Assembly: GCF_954871325.1 (NCBI RefSeq)
Contig: NC_088778.1
Span: forward strand, 6,667,743-6,731,742
Reading direction: 5' to 3'
Length of the DNA: 64,000 bases
Source: Gordionus sp. m RMFG-2023
Taxonomy: Eukaryota > Nematomorpha > Gordioida > Chordodea > Parachordodidae
Part shown: positions 25,815-37,600 of the stretch, piece after piece
Position numbering within the stretch: the first letter of the stretch is position 1
How the letters are laid out: each line of letters begins with the position of its first letter
Notes under the pieces: generated by a model
What the model saw: only the letters and a program-made list of their open reading frames with translations
The model's database searches: none
Told to the model about the DNA's origin: nothing
Made by a program: the position numbers and the translations under genes

Positions 25815-26917
25815 TCAGAATCTTTTCTTTCTGGAGGAAGAATCAGGAAATTCTTGTGGATTGATGGTTAATCCATTTGAGTTGACAGGTGCATAACTCA
25901 CTACATAATTTCCAGCTGCCGGATTCTGGGACAAGGTCTGAGCTAAAATTATAGATAAATCATTATGATCATGGACCGAATTCAGCGAAGGTTTAGGGAA
26001 CGGATTAACAATGTAAGGACTTGCCAAATTAGATTTCGAGTTTTGTGGAAGATGATTCTGACTTTTCGTTTGTTTATAATAAACGGGATTGTAAATTTTG
26101 TTGGAAGGTATGCCAACGTGAAAATCTGGCCCGCCCAAGGAAAATGACTTGGCATTTTGTAAATTAGAAACTTGTTGGTTAAAACTCAATCCGGCAACAG
26201 CATAAGCGCTTACAGCGGGAGGGAAAGTCAACGTAGCGGTAGGGGAAAATGGGTAAGCAGCATGAAAGAGAATATTAGGTGGTAGTCTATTGTTAATATA
26301 GTGTATAGAGCTTGTTTGAGTAAAAGGAGACAAAATTTGAGGAATTGTTGGTTGTATTTGTTGCGTACCAAGAATAATATTTGACAAGCTATTCAAATTA
26401 CGACCACCGCCATAATTAGGATACACGACTAATTTTTTTTTCTGACCAACAAGGTTGGATGACCTAACAAGAGGAGCAGAATCTTTATCTTTATGAGGAC
26501 TCCCAGATCTGCCCAAAGATGTGCTCAAATAGGTCTTGTAATCAGATTTGTAACTGCATGTTTGCATAGTATCCACCCAGTAAGTGTTTTGAGCGCATTT
26601 CATAACCGTCGGGTGACCATTAGAACATTGGATATAGAATGAAGGTTCACCGTATAATGGATAGTAGTTCAAGGTATCAGAGAAGCATGGGTTATATGGA
26701 GGAGGGCCTGTTTAATAATATAATTTTTTTTTAAAAAAAAGCAATATTTTTTAAACATCATTGGGAATTAAAACTTTTTTTTTCGCATATTAAATATAAT
26801 ATTACTGGTTCGTTTAACCAGCGGTCTACTCCACTTAGATTTTCTAAGGATGCTCTCTTTACTATTGGCAATGGAACACACTAAAACTAATATGGCGAGG
26901 CCAAAAGATTTTAACAT
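25815..26917 (-). CDS. Secreted chitin-binding (CBM14-like) protein, paralogue 2
   Basis: Exon 1 (26917-26806) encodes signal peptide MLKSFGLAILVLVCSIANS and then a basic stretch ending SRPLVKRT. A phase-1 intron is followed by exon 2 (26707-25815); about 334 residues. The domain NPC...IQCSNG...VMKC...QTC with NTYWVDT has the same four-cysteine pattern as paralogue 1. The following low-complexity region is shorter, with FPPAVSAYAV and SYAPVNSNG. The protein ends SSSRKKRF, a tribasic-plus-Arg furin/PC-like motif almost at the very C-terminus. Same exon structure and orientation as its neighbours, so tandem duplication is the clear origin. Confidence 0.84.
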
Positions 26918-26944
26918 AATAAAAAAAAAATATATAGTATATTT

Positions 26945-26969
26945 GAATTGGAGCCTCAAAGAATTAAAC
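26945..26969 (-). promoter_or_regulatory. Upstream block of chitin-binding gene 2
   Basis: Minus strand reads GTTTAATTCTTTGAGGCTCC, similar to the block before paralogues 1 and 3, about 30-50 bp before the ATG. The following TATATAA is degenerate (AAATATACTATA). Confidence 0.45.
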
Positions 26970-27807
26970 AAAAATACGAACAAAAAAAATATTCAATTTT
27001 ATATTTATCTTTTCCTACCTATTTTTATTTTCCTATAATAATGTATAATATTATAAAAAAAATTAATTTATTTTTGCATTTATAAAAAAACGGATTTTTA
27101 TTTTCGTTTTATCATTTGAATATTAAAGCTTTGTTTAATAAATTAATATTTTGAGATAAAAAAAATCTTTTATAAATTATATATTTTTTTTATTATTAAT
27201 TTTATTTTACCTCAATAAATAATTATTACAACTTATTGAAGAAAATTTTTTTGGCATAATATTTAAATTTTGCACTTAACTAAATGAATCGGTTTGTTTT
27301 AGGACCCGTCGATACAAATTCGATTGAAAAAAAACTTAAGGGAAATTGTTTTTCTTAAAATCATCTGAAAAGGTTGTAAGATGTTTTCTGTTCTATTGCA
27401 GTTGTTAAAAAATTTTTTTTATCCCAATTTACCTTGGTTCATGGTACACCCTATTGCTCATGGATAATTCCCGGTAATAGGAGTTGGGGGATTACAAGTA
27501 ATTGGAAGAAATTGCATTCTGTAGGCTTTTGGTTTACTGAATTTTTTTTTTAAAAAAAAAACGCATTTTATTTAAAATGAATTGTATATAGAAAAATAGA
27601 ATCGAAATGATAAAAACTTTCTTATGGAGATATGTTCGTACTAAATTTACAAGATAACAAAAATTTTTGAAAAATTTAAGAAGAAACGTAATGTTTAATT
27701 CTTTCCTATCTATCTATTTTAGTTTTCTTACTTACTTGGAGGTTTTTTATAAATTGCGTAGTCCTCACTGCATTCACAGTTGGGTTTAATTTATACCGAA
27801 ACTAAGT

Positions 27808-28195
27808 GTGTAGAATAAGCATTACTTTGGTATATCACAGCAAGAAATCCTTAGCCCAAATCAAAATGTTTTGAATTTATCTTCCTTGAATGTCAAAATT
27901 CGTATTTATAAAAATTAAATAATACCTTTGTAAAATAAGATTATTTGGGGGGTCTCTTCCCTATCCCATGTAATTTATAATATTAATAATTTTACCAAAA
28001 AAGTAGGTATTAGATATTTCCAAAATGAGAATCTAGGATAAGCATTAGTCTGGTATATCACCGCAAGAAATCCTTAGCCCAAATCAAATTATCTTGAATT
28101 ATTTTTCCTTTGTCATAATTCGTATTTATAAAAATTAAATAGAATCTTTGTAAAGTAATATTATTTGGGGGTTCTTTTCCCTATCCCATGTTGAG
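27808..28195. repeat. Direct repeat pair, ~165 bp each
   Basis: Copies at about 27808-27975 and 28027-28195 share AATAAGCATTA, CAAGAAATCCTTAGCCCAAA, TTCGTATTTATAAAAATTAA and TTCCCTATCCCATG, spaced by about 220 bp. No coding signal. Confidence 0.8.
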
Positions 28196-28649
28196 GATGA
28201 TGAAATGATAAGACCAAGCTCATATTGACTATTTTTGCTATGACTATGAGAGACTTTTTTAACATACTTATTTGTTTAAATCTAAAATATAATAGTAAAA
28301 AAAAAACAATTTGAAAATATACTTCTAGATTCATGGAAAAGGGAAATATAGTATTGAATATATTCAGCGTTGTTTGAAAAAAATGTTAACTTTTAAATAT
28401 CCTTAATGGAAATAAGATATAGATATATATACACCGTACATTTGCCTAAAATATGCCGATTATTGCAAGAAAAGTTTAAAGATGTTTTAACGATAAGAAT
28501 GCTCTGAATCAGAACCGTATTCTCAAATCAACAGATCTATCGGAACAAATGTTTTATCAGCATAACCAACACGAAAGAATATAGCTTGTAATTGCCTATT
28601 CGTTTCTAATACATTTAATGAAATAATATGAAAAACCATAGGGGTAATC

Positions 28650-29010
28650 TTATCCATAAAGTGTGCATATCTTCCTTAAATTGGCTCCGTTTCTTTTCTT
28701 GCTGAAGAAAGAATGAAAAAACTCTGGTGACCAGTGATTTGGCCAATGGAAGAAAAAGTCAACGCATGGGAAAGACGAAACACCTTTAGTAAAAATATAA
28801 AAAAATCTGAGGCCCTTTGGTTTGTATTTATGGCGACTATCCACTTCATAACCAAATAATGACTTATCATGAAAAGAAGTGTATTTTGATGAGAATTTAT
28901 AGATCTGAAAATGGATTCCATATATGCCTTATAATCAGAACTGCATGTTTTCATGAATCAACCCAATATGTTCTAGCCATATCAAGTTATCAGATTGGCA
29001 TGGGTTTTAG
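28650..29010 (-). pseudogene. Decayed chitin-binding paralogue
   Basis: On the minus strand, AACCCATGCC (the NPC cysteine) is followed after a few codons by RTYWVDS and KTCSSDYKAY, the end of the chitin-binding domain seen in the neighbouring genes. The roughly 25 codons carrying cysteines 3 and 4 are missing, and a TGA stands where the neighbours have a Met or Pro before the last cysteine. No signal-peptide exon is recognisable upstream. It lies between paralogues 2 and 3 on the same strand, so it is a dead tandem copy. Confidence 0.75.
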
Positions 29011-29427
29011 GGTCTGGGCTGATCTCTAACGCCTGTCTCTGACTTGAATTTGAAATCAAATATTAAAAATATTTCAAGTATTAACTAGGATGATTACCTC
29101 TATATAAAAAATGTCATTAATTTTTTTAAAATAATATACTATCCAAATTCAAATAGAATGCTGGCTTTATATTTTGTCTTTACCAATCTTTGAGGGCAAA
29201 ATTTTGAATATTGTTACATTTTTATAAATTAAATTTACAAAAGTTATGAAACAATCCTAAAATATTTTAATGTTTTATGTTTATCGTGGGAAATTAGCTA
29301 ATTATCGCATTAAATAATTTTTTTTTAAATTATTTTTTTTTAAAAAAATATTTTTGATTTGAAATTAAATATCGTCGTTAAAATTTGCGTATACGACAGA
29401 AAAAACACATAGCATTTGTTTTACAAA

Positions 29428-29433
29428 TTTATT
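29428..29433 (-). promoter_or_regulatory. Poly(A) signal of chitin-binding gene 3
   Basis: AATAAA on the minus strand, about 85 nt after the stop codon at 29519. Confidence 0.5.
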
Positions 29434-29518
29434 TATCATAGGTTAAAATATGGTTTCAAAATAGAAGAATGAAATGGCGTAAAACAATTACAAGTAAAAA
29501 AATTATCCATTTAATAAA

Positions 29519-30693
29519 TCAATATGGGTAACCATAATTATTCCAGAAAAGGTTTCTCTTCCTTCTCTCAACTTCAAATCTCTTCTTTCTGGAGATGGAA
29601 TTGAAAATATCTTGTGGATTAGTAAATCCGTTTGAGTCACTGGGAGCATAACTTACAGCAAAATTTCTAACAGCGGGATTCCCCCCAGGAGCGTAATTGT
29701 TAGCCGTGGAAGACAATGAAGTCAAATATGTAGAATCACCAGGAGAATAATTGTTAGCTGGGGAATTCCCAGACAAGGATTGGGTCAAATATGCAGCTAA
29801 ATCACTAAGATCATAGCCTGAATTCAGCGAAGGTTTAGAGTTTGAGATGGGATTACCAGTGAAAGGACTTCCCAGATCAGACTTTATTGATGGAATGAAC
29901 CCCTGTATAGGACCTTGATTTTGCAAATTTGGTATTTGTGATCTGGAGAGGTCAGTTTGGCCGACACCAGGGTAGAATTGGGGATTTATGGAATTTCCAC
30001 CAGCGTATGTTCCAGCATTCGGAAAAGATATGAAGGGAGGAAACGTCAAGGTAGCTGTAGGGAAAGATGGGTAAACACCTGTTATATAATTAGGTGGTGG
30101 TGGTCCTCCGAGTCGTCCCGCTTGTACTTGTGGTTGGGGGAAATTGGTCATAGTTTGGGATGGATTATAATACGCAGGAAATACTTGTTGCTGCTGCCCA
30201 GGATACCCCTGTTGATCCCCAGGATACCCCTGTTGCTGCCCAGGATACCCCTGTTGCTGCCCAGGATACCCCTGTTGCTGCCCCAAATCATATTTACCAT
30301 ATGAAGACCTACCGAGAGAGGAAGAAGACGTATCTTGTGGTGAACTATATGTCAAAGAGGCTAAATAAGCCTTGTAATCAGATTCGTAACTGCATGCCTG
30401 CATAGGAGGTACCCAATAAGTGCTGGGCGCGCATTTCATTACAATAGCTTTACCATTAGAACATTGAATATACAAGGTTGGTTTGCCAGGTAGTGGATAG
30501 TAGCTTAGGGCATTGGTATTAGAAGTGCATGGGTTGTATGTAGGGGCTATTCAAAATTTAAATTAAAAAAATTAAAATTTATATTACTTGTTCCTAGTTG
30601 CCTACTCCATCTCGACTTTTCCAAGAATCTTTCTTTACCATGAGCAGTGGAAAATACTAAAATCAAAACGGCAAAACTTAAAAATTTCAACAT
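29519..30693 (-). CDS. Secreted chitin-binding (CBM14-like) protein, paralogue 3
   Basis: Exon 1 (30693-30588) encodes signal peptide MLKFLSFAVLILVFSTAHG and KERFLEKSRWSRQLG. A phase-1 intron is followed by exon 2 (30546-29519); about 377 residues. The domain is NPC...IQCSNG...VMKCAPSTYWVPPMQAC, with four cysteines. A Gln/Gly/Tyr/Pro heptad repeat (GQQQGYP) follows, then Pro/Ser/Asn-rich sequence with two SYAPxDS-like segments. The C-terminus has two basic sites, SRKKRF and ERRKRN, and then the aromatic tail NLFWNNYGYPY. If cleaved, a short Tyr/Trp-rich peptide would be released. The product is probably an extracellular matrix protein that binds chitin through its N-terminal domain. Confidence 0.86.
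30196..30285 (-). repeat. 21-bp tandem repeat coding GQQQGYP
   Basis: Four to five head-to-tail copies of a 21-bp unit (complement of GGATACCCCTGTTGCTGCCC), kept in frame inside chitin-binding paralogue 3. Variation in copy number between individuals is likely. Confidence 0.9.
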
Positions 30694-30750
30694 TTTATTT
30701 TTTAAAACTTAAAAAAAATATTAATGAATATGTGGAGCAAGGACAGTAGC

Positions 30751-30776
30751 CTTATATAGGACCTCAAAATTTAAAC
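30751..30776 (-). promoter_or_regulatory. TATA box and shared upstream block, chitin-binding gene 3
   Basis: Minus strand GTTTAAATTTTGAGGTCC followed by TATATAAGG, about 60-80 bp upstream of the ATG. It matches the block at paralogue 1 almost base for base. Confidence 0.62.
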
Positions 30777-31059
30777 CAAAATATGAAATAAAAAAAATGA
30801 TATTCAAATTTATTAATTTCTATAATTTTCTTTTTCTATTCAATATTTTCTTAAAATTAAGATATTTTTTTATACCTCACACATTTGAATATTCCTCTAA
30901 TAAAATGCATATATGAACTGATATGATACTTTTTATTTATATATTTCTTAAATACAGTAAATTAAAATTGATTTTGCATAATATAATAAGTCAAGATTTA
31001 AAAAAATAAATAAATTTAAAATTAGATAATATAATTAATTGATTTTAATTTTAAAAAAA

Positions 31060-31538
31060 TTATCCGATGTTTTGGGGTCTATTGCAGGTGTAAGAATATT
31101 GGTCCCAAAGTGTGCCCGGCGCACAATATTGTTCGTGAGGAATTCCCTGCAGATCGCACTGTATAAATTTATTCGGGAAGTAAGGGTGAGGATGGTACAA
31201 GAAATTGGAAGATACGGCGGCAAATGTGCAAGGATTAGCTGAGTAAAAATAAGAATGACAAATTGTAAATTTATAAGGAATCAGAATAACGATTCCTCTC
31301 AAAAACAAAATACTGCAAATTATTTAATTTAGATGAAAAAAATTATATTTTCACCGGGGTTACTCCTAGCTTGGGGCATTACTTGTGGGTAGTTTTGTGG
31401 CAAGCCCTGGGATAATCCATGTAAACCCTGATTATTTAAGGCTAGAAAAGCATTGATATCTTGAATCCCAATAGCAGTTGTTGGACTAATAAGTGTAAAT
31501 AAAGCCAAGAGTCCTGATAGTACGATCGGGTTAAACAT
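31060..31538 (-). CDS. Small secreted chitin-binding (CBM14-like) protein, divergent paralogue 4
   Basis: Exon 1 (31538-31355) has a signal peptide (MFNPIVLSGLLALFTLISP) and a short linker with GLPQNYPQVMPQAR. A phase-1 intron is followed by exon 2 (31238-31060); about 120 residues in all. Exon 2 is essentially only the domain: NPC, FIQC, EQYCAPGTLWDQ and YTC, again four cysteines. There is no low-complexity tail and no basic C-terminal motif. The intron phase equals that of its neighbours although the first exon is unrelated in sequence. It is the outermost and most diverged member of the cluster. Confidence 0.75.
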
Positions 31539-34500
31539 GAGAGCAAAGTGACTAAAAGTTTAGATATTGGGGATATTAAAATTTGAAGATTAAAATTTCA
31601 GAACGAAGAGGGTTTAATTAATTTATATATGATTAAATATAAATTTTTGACTTATATATATATATATAAATAGTTAGGACCTTCGTGACTTATTTCATTA
31701 AAAAAAAAATTAATTTAAATTTTGTCTTTTTTAAATTTGATTAATAATAATATCCTTTTTTTTCGAAATTAAAATATTTTCCGAAAGAAAACTATCAAGT
31801 TGTGTAGTTATTATACGAAGAGGACACCACGACTTTCCCTATACTCTTGTTTTGCATTTCAAAAAATTAAAATTGTTTTAAAATGTAAATTAGATGCTAT
31901 TTTTTTTTTCTCGTAAAGAAAACCTTTCAAAATTATTTAACCTTTTTAAATTTCTCCTCCCTTTTTTTTTAATTCTAAATAAAATATTTAGGGAGAAATA
32001 AGACACATTGTGCCAATTTTCGATATAATTTATAATTATTTTATGAAATTCTTGTATATTTTTTTTTAAGTCTTCTTAGTACTACATTTTTCTCTGTTTA
32101 CCTTGCATAGCCCTGAATAGCTAATTTGGGCGAAGTATACATAATATACTTTATTTTTGTATTCTTTTTGTATACTACGCCGCGCCGCGAATTAAGACCT
32201 ACTTTTTCGACTTCGAAAAATTATGTGTCTGACCGATCGGATCTGAGAATTAATTTTTAATTATATAAGTCGTCTAGTGTTGTCAAACAGCCCGATTAAA
32301 ATTTAGCCAAAACAAGTAAACCTCGAAATTTAATATACAAAGGCCTAAACCTATCTGCCTATGAGCAAAATGTCCAGGTTTACATTATATTATTTTGGCT
32401 AAAATCTTAATTGAGCCGCTATCCACCCGAATTGGGTCATTTAATAATACTACCCTAGTCCAAAGCTATTCGAAACCGGTTGCAAGCTTGATCTGATATA
32501 TTTTGTTGAACTACTCAAAAGGCACGATATTTATAAGAAAATCTATGGGGCGGTTTCCCGGTTAGTCTTATTTTTGAAATTTAATTTTGTTTAGCCTTAT
32601 ATAGCTTTCTCCGAAAAGCCCAATAATAAAGTGGCTATTCAGTATCAAAAAAATATATAAACATATCTATATTTTAATGTTTAAACTTATAAAACAAACC
32701 AAAATAGGGTTTCCTTGTTCAAAATTTGTTTAGTCTTGGGCCAAACAGAAATGAGTATCTATAAGACGAACTAATACATAGTCTGATAGAAAATAAACAC
32801 AATTTTATGGCTAAGATTTTTTTGGAAGTCCGGGTCCAGTTTGGTCCGAAATTAATTCTAAGACGTAAAGTCTAAGAATATCAAAAAGCCAATTAGAACC
32901 CGTTCAATCACCTTTTCGTATTTCCTCTTTTTTTGACGTCCAGAAGCTTAAGTATGATAATAAGAAAATTCTTTCCAAAGTAGTGGTAACCGGATTTCCC
33001 CGAAATTAAGAGATTATTAGGCCTGGATAATGTTATTTGGCTGAAATATTGAGTTAACGTTTAAAAATCGAGATGTTTAACAACATTATTCCAAAAGAGG
33101 GAGCTCAACAAATCTTTCAAATTTACTTAAGAGTTTAGATTATAAATATAAAATACTAATATATATGTAAATTTATTTTAAGATTTTCTATTGATATATT
33201 ATTATATTTTTTAAATTAAAATATAAATAATGCATTTAAGGCAAACCACATTATCCCCATGATACATTCATCACTTAAAAAATGCTAACTAGGAAAAAGA
33301 ATAAATCATCAATTAAACCAAGAATCGCTTCTCCATTCAATTTAATTAATGATTATATATAATTTAAAAATTATTATATTTTTTGTTAAAAAAATATCTT
33401 CAATTTATATTTTATTTGTTTATACATTATGACAAAACAATTCAATGCCATTTTTTTTAAAGCTAGAATTAGTTGAAATGGAGCAATCTATTCAGAAGAG
33501 TAGGAAACTTTTTTTTATAACAAAATATAGGTTTTGTAAGGATAGCATCTAAAAATGCTTAAAGGTGAATTTATTCTTCTATTTGTATTTCTAAAAATAA
33601 CGAAAAAAGGAGAGACGCTAACTAATAACTTAATACCTAAATGTATATACAGTGTATCGATCTTTATAATACACAATTATGTAATAATTTATTCTATAAA
33701 TTTGAATTATGCTAATTTTTATTTATATTTATATTTTGAATTTTAACTCAAATTTGCTTACCATTCAAAATTTAACTAACAAAAAAATTTCTTGAAAATA
33801 AAACATTATGCAAAAATATTTTGGTCGAATTATTTTATTTAGAATGAACATAATATATATATATAAAAGATATGTAGATAGATAATTATTTTGTTGAATA
33901 ATAAATAATTACTATATATAAAATATAAGAAAATTATAATAGTTTGTGCTTGTGTATATTATATAATATATTTGGTTTAATTTTTGAGATTTTTTTGAAT
34001 AATTTTTTATAAAATATAAATTATATAAGTTTACAATAAATTATAATTAACAATAAAATGATTGAAAAAAAGGAACAAGTTTTAACTATGATTAAGTCTA
34101 GACTTATTAGCAAAGGTTAGACTAGAAATAATGAGGAAAATAAAGTAGATAAAAATATATTGACGAATGATTTATTCACTGGGGTTAAATTAAAAAAAGA
34201 AACACATATAAATAGTGAATAAATGTACCAATAGGTAGTTGTATAACAAGCCGTCTAGTAAGGGATTGGGCTTTCACACAAAAATAATTCAGTAATTAGG
34301 ATAAGGGAGGGGGGATTGGGGGGGGTGAATAGAAATAATAAATTAATTTAAAATAATCTCAACAAACACTATCTCACAAAACATTTTCAAGAATTTTTTA
34401 GTTGAAATATTATTTTAAAAATGAATTAAATGTATGTATACGACATTTAGGAATATACGAGAGTTTTGATGACGTATCATTTATAAATATTTACATTTAC

Positions 34501-34604
34501 GACATTTAGGAATGTAAGAAAAAGATAAAAATCCATTACCAATATTTATTTATTTTTCTAGAAATTTTAAATAATTCTGTTTCTAGTGTAGTAGAAAAAA
34601 ATAT
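31539..34604. other. Intergenic stretch between chitin cluster and PC2
   Basis: A+T-rich and gene-free as far as I can see. It holds a GAAGTATAC...GTATACTACGCCGCG palindrome (32130-32195), a family A MITE (32275-32452) and one arm of another (about 32990-33086). A segment around 32690-32725 recurs near 63309. Confidence 0.5.
32275..32452. mobile_element. Diverged family A MITE
   Basis: Begins TAGTGTTGTCAAACAGCCCG and ends TTTAATAATACTA, with internal inverted halves around GGCTAAAATCTTAATTGAG. The flanking 8-mers do not match, so its target duplication has decayed. Confidence 0.6.
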
Positions 34605-37600
34605 TTAAAGTTGAAGGTCATGAGCTTTCTTGGCTATAGCCAATTTAGACTTTGGGTCCGATATTATTTGATGTTCGTAAGGGGAACTTTTAGTGCCGTG
34701 CAATAGTAGTGTCCATTGCTTCAAGTGACCAGATTGAATTTCGTCACCTATTAAAAAGTGTTTTTTTTTGTCGGTTAAATTATCTGATTAAAATTAATTG
34801 TTTTAGATTTTTTTGTTTAATATACTGTGATACTTTTATATGAGGTGACAATTCAGAAACGGTCGTTTTTTTTGGTTGTTATAGACAAAAAGATGGTGTT
34901 CACCAAATTCATTTTCGATTCGTAATACTATTATTAAGATTGTATTATAAAATATAATATGATGCGCAGGTGGATGATAGACTGGGGTGGGGGGATAATG
35001 TGTAATTCTACTGAACTACATCCATCAGTTAGTTAAATAATGCGCATTTATTTTTTTCATAATAATTCATGTATGAAATATTTAAATAATAAATAAATAG
35101 TTAACCTTTAAATTTGACTTCCATTGTCCATCTTCCTTTAGGATTTTCTCCCCACGTGTGGGTCGTCATGAAAGGCCATTTATAGAATCCATCCTTAAAA
35201 TCATCGTCGAAAGGTCTTCTGCTCAGAAGCATGGATCTGTGAATAGTGTTATTTTTGTTTTAGATACAAATTTACTTTCTAAATAAAAAATTTGTATTTT
35301 TTCTAAAATTATCAAGAGAGAACTTGCAGAAATATCTATTTACAGGAATGGCACAGGTTTTTAACAATGAATTAAAATCGGTCGTCCCACAATTATTAGT
35401 TTATTCAATTTAGTTTGGTTTACATAATATTATTTTGTAAAACGTATTAAGATTCGTTGTTCTTTTTCTTTTCATTTTTAAAAACAATTATTTTATATGT
35501 ACGGGATAGGCCTCTTTTATTGAATTTATTATATATAAACTTGGATGTAGTGTTGTTAAATAGCCCAATTAGGATTTTAGTTAAAATGTATGTGAGCATC
35601 GAGATTTGGCAAATAGATGTCCAAGCATTTCTGCCAGATACGAGCCTTTAGGCTTACATAATGTCCTTTTGGTTATAATATTAATTGTACCGTTTTTTTA
35701 AATCGACCCGAAGCAGCTTTTTAACAACACTACTTGGATGTTATGTTTTGAAAGTTGTAAAAAAAAAGAAGAAAGTCAGGGAAAAAAGGATGAAAGTTAT
35801 ATATGTATAAATTTTTTTAAAAATATATACCTAGTTCCACTGGGCGATATGAGATATATGGTGACGTCTCCTCTTCTGGTACTGTTTAAAGTTATAACGC
35901 ACTGAACGTGTTCCAAGAAATTAACTTCATTTTGTTTGCCCCTGCAACTATCAGTGTCTATATGTAATGTCAAAGAGCCATGAGATGGGATTTGACTTAT
36001 AAGTTAGTTTATTTAATTTAAATTAAATTAATGATAAATAATTGAAATTAAAAAAACAAGATGTTAAATTATTGGAGGAAATTTTTTTGAAATTCGTAAT
36101 TTATCTTTATTTCTTAAAATTTTCAAATAATATAAATTTATCCATCTATTTTTGATATCATTTACAATATCATATTTACAACACATCGGTGTATTATCAA
36201 TTTTATCTCTATTCTACATCGTTAAGTCTATTAGTTCCCCTTCAAAAAAATGCATTTAAAATAAAGATTTTTTTTCAAATTAAGCAAACTATCTTTCGCG
36301 CCTAGAATATTTCCCATGAACAAAAAATACTTGTATTTTGGTATAATAAAATAATGATTTTGACATTTTGATATAATAAAATAATGATTTTGACAGGTTA
36401 ATATGAAATAATAAATATTGTTTTATAAATTATTATCTCTAAGTACCAACCATTAGTTTCTTAAAATATAAAAATTAATTGATTAAAAATTTTGATGACA
36501 AATGATCTCACTGGGCAGGTTAAATTGAAACTTGTTATTTTAATAGTGCTTTTTATAGATTTAAGTGTATTTGAAATTACCGAATGTCTTTGAATACCCC
36601 AGCCTCACAATGGAATCTGAGTGGAACTGGTTTCCATGTTTTAGCTAATGCTACCATAGCCCCAGCGTCCAATATGCCGTAGCCAAATAAATGATTGAAT
36701 TCTAGTCCCACTCCATTTCTTGTCCAGGGGAATTCCCCTTGACTGTCGTACAAAGAATTGCGTTTCGAAGTGAAGACCGTCAAATGTTGAATATCTCTCC
36801 AAGTTAGGAACGGGCTAATTTATATTCAATTTCAAAAAAAAAACTTTTATAGTATTTGCCATTTCCCGGCTTTAATTAATTTGTTGGGGCTAATATAAGC
36901 TTTCTTTATTAAGATTATTTGTAAATAGAATTTTTTAAACCCAATTCCAGTTAACAACACACCTAATAAGGATGGCTAAAATTTTTCATATAAAGATTTA
37001 AGATAAAATAAAAAAAATTATACTATATTTTCAAATTGTAAAAAAGAAAAATCATGTATATGAGTTTCATGAAAATTATTATATTAACTTTGCTTCTAGG
37101 GCTAAAGCAAAAACACCGGCTGCTTCAGGAGCTGCGGCGGATGTTCCAGAATGAGTCTTGGTGCATTTCGCATACAAATCAGTCGTCGCCTTTTATTATC
37201 ACAATGTGGTATAAGTCAAATTCATTTTTGGCTCTATTTTGAGTCGATTTTTAAATACGGTCAACTCAATATTTTATTTAGAAAAATATTAGGCGCACCT
37301 AGAGATTTTTCTCATAGATGGCACAAAGGTTTGGACAGCTATTACTTAAATTTTGGGTGTTAGGCAATATTTTTCTGGCTAAAATATTGAGTTATACGTT
37401 TTTAACAATCAGCTCAAATCGAGCCCTTCACTTTTGGGGCAGGGTTTCTTCTCAAATATTTTAAAATTATTAAACTTTGATATTTAAAATTTAAACCATA
37501 AATGTATTTTAATAAGATGCTAATGCTTCTAAAAAATGTTTGACAGAAATATGCTCATGAAAAGTTTTAAATGCTAATTTAAATTTTAACCCGTCAAAAG

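Noticed and set aside
29957-30405. Plus-strand frames rich in repeated DTPVAAQ and RIPLLLP
   Set aside because: Antisense translation of the 21-bp repeat in paralogue 3.
33555-33746. Small hydrophobic frame in intergenic DNA
   Set aside because: Low-complexity A+T-rich translation only.
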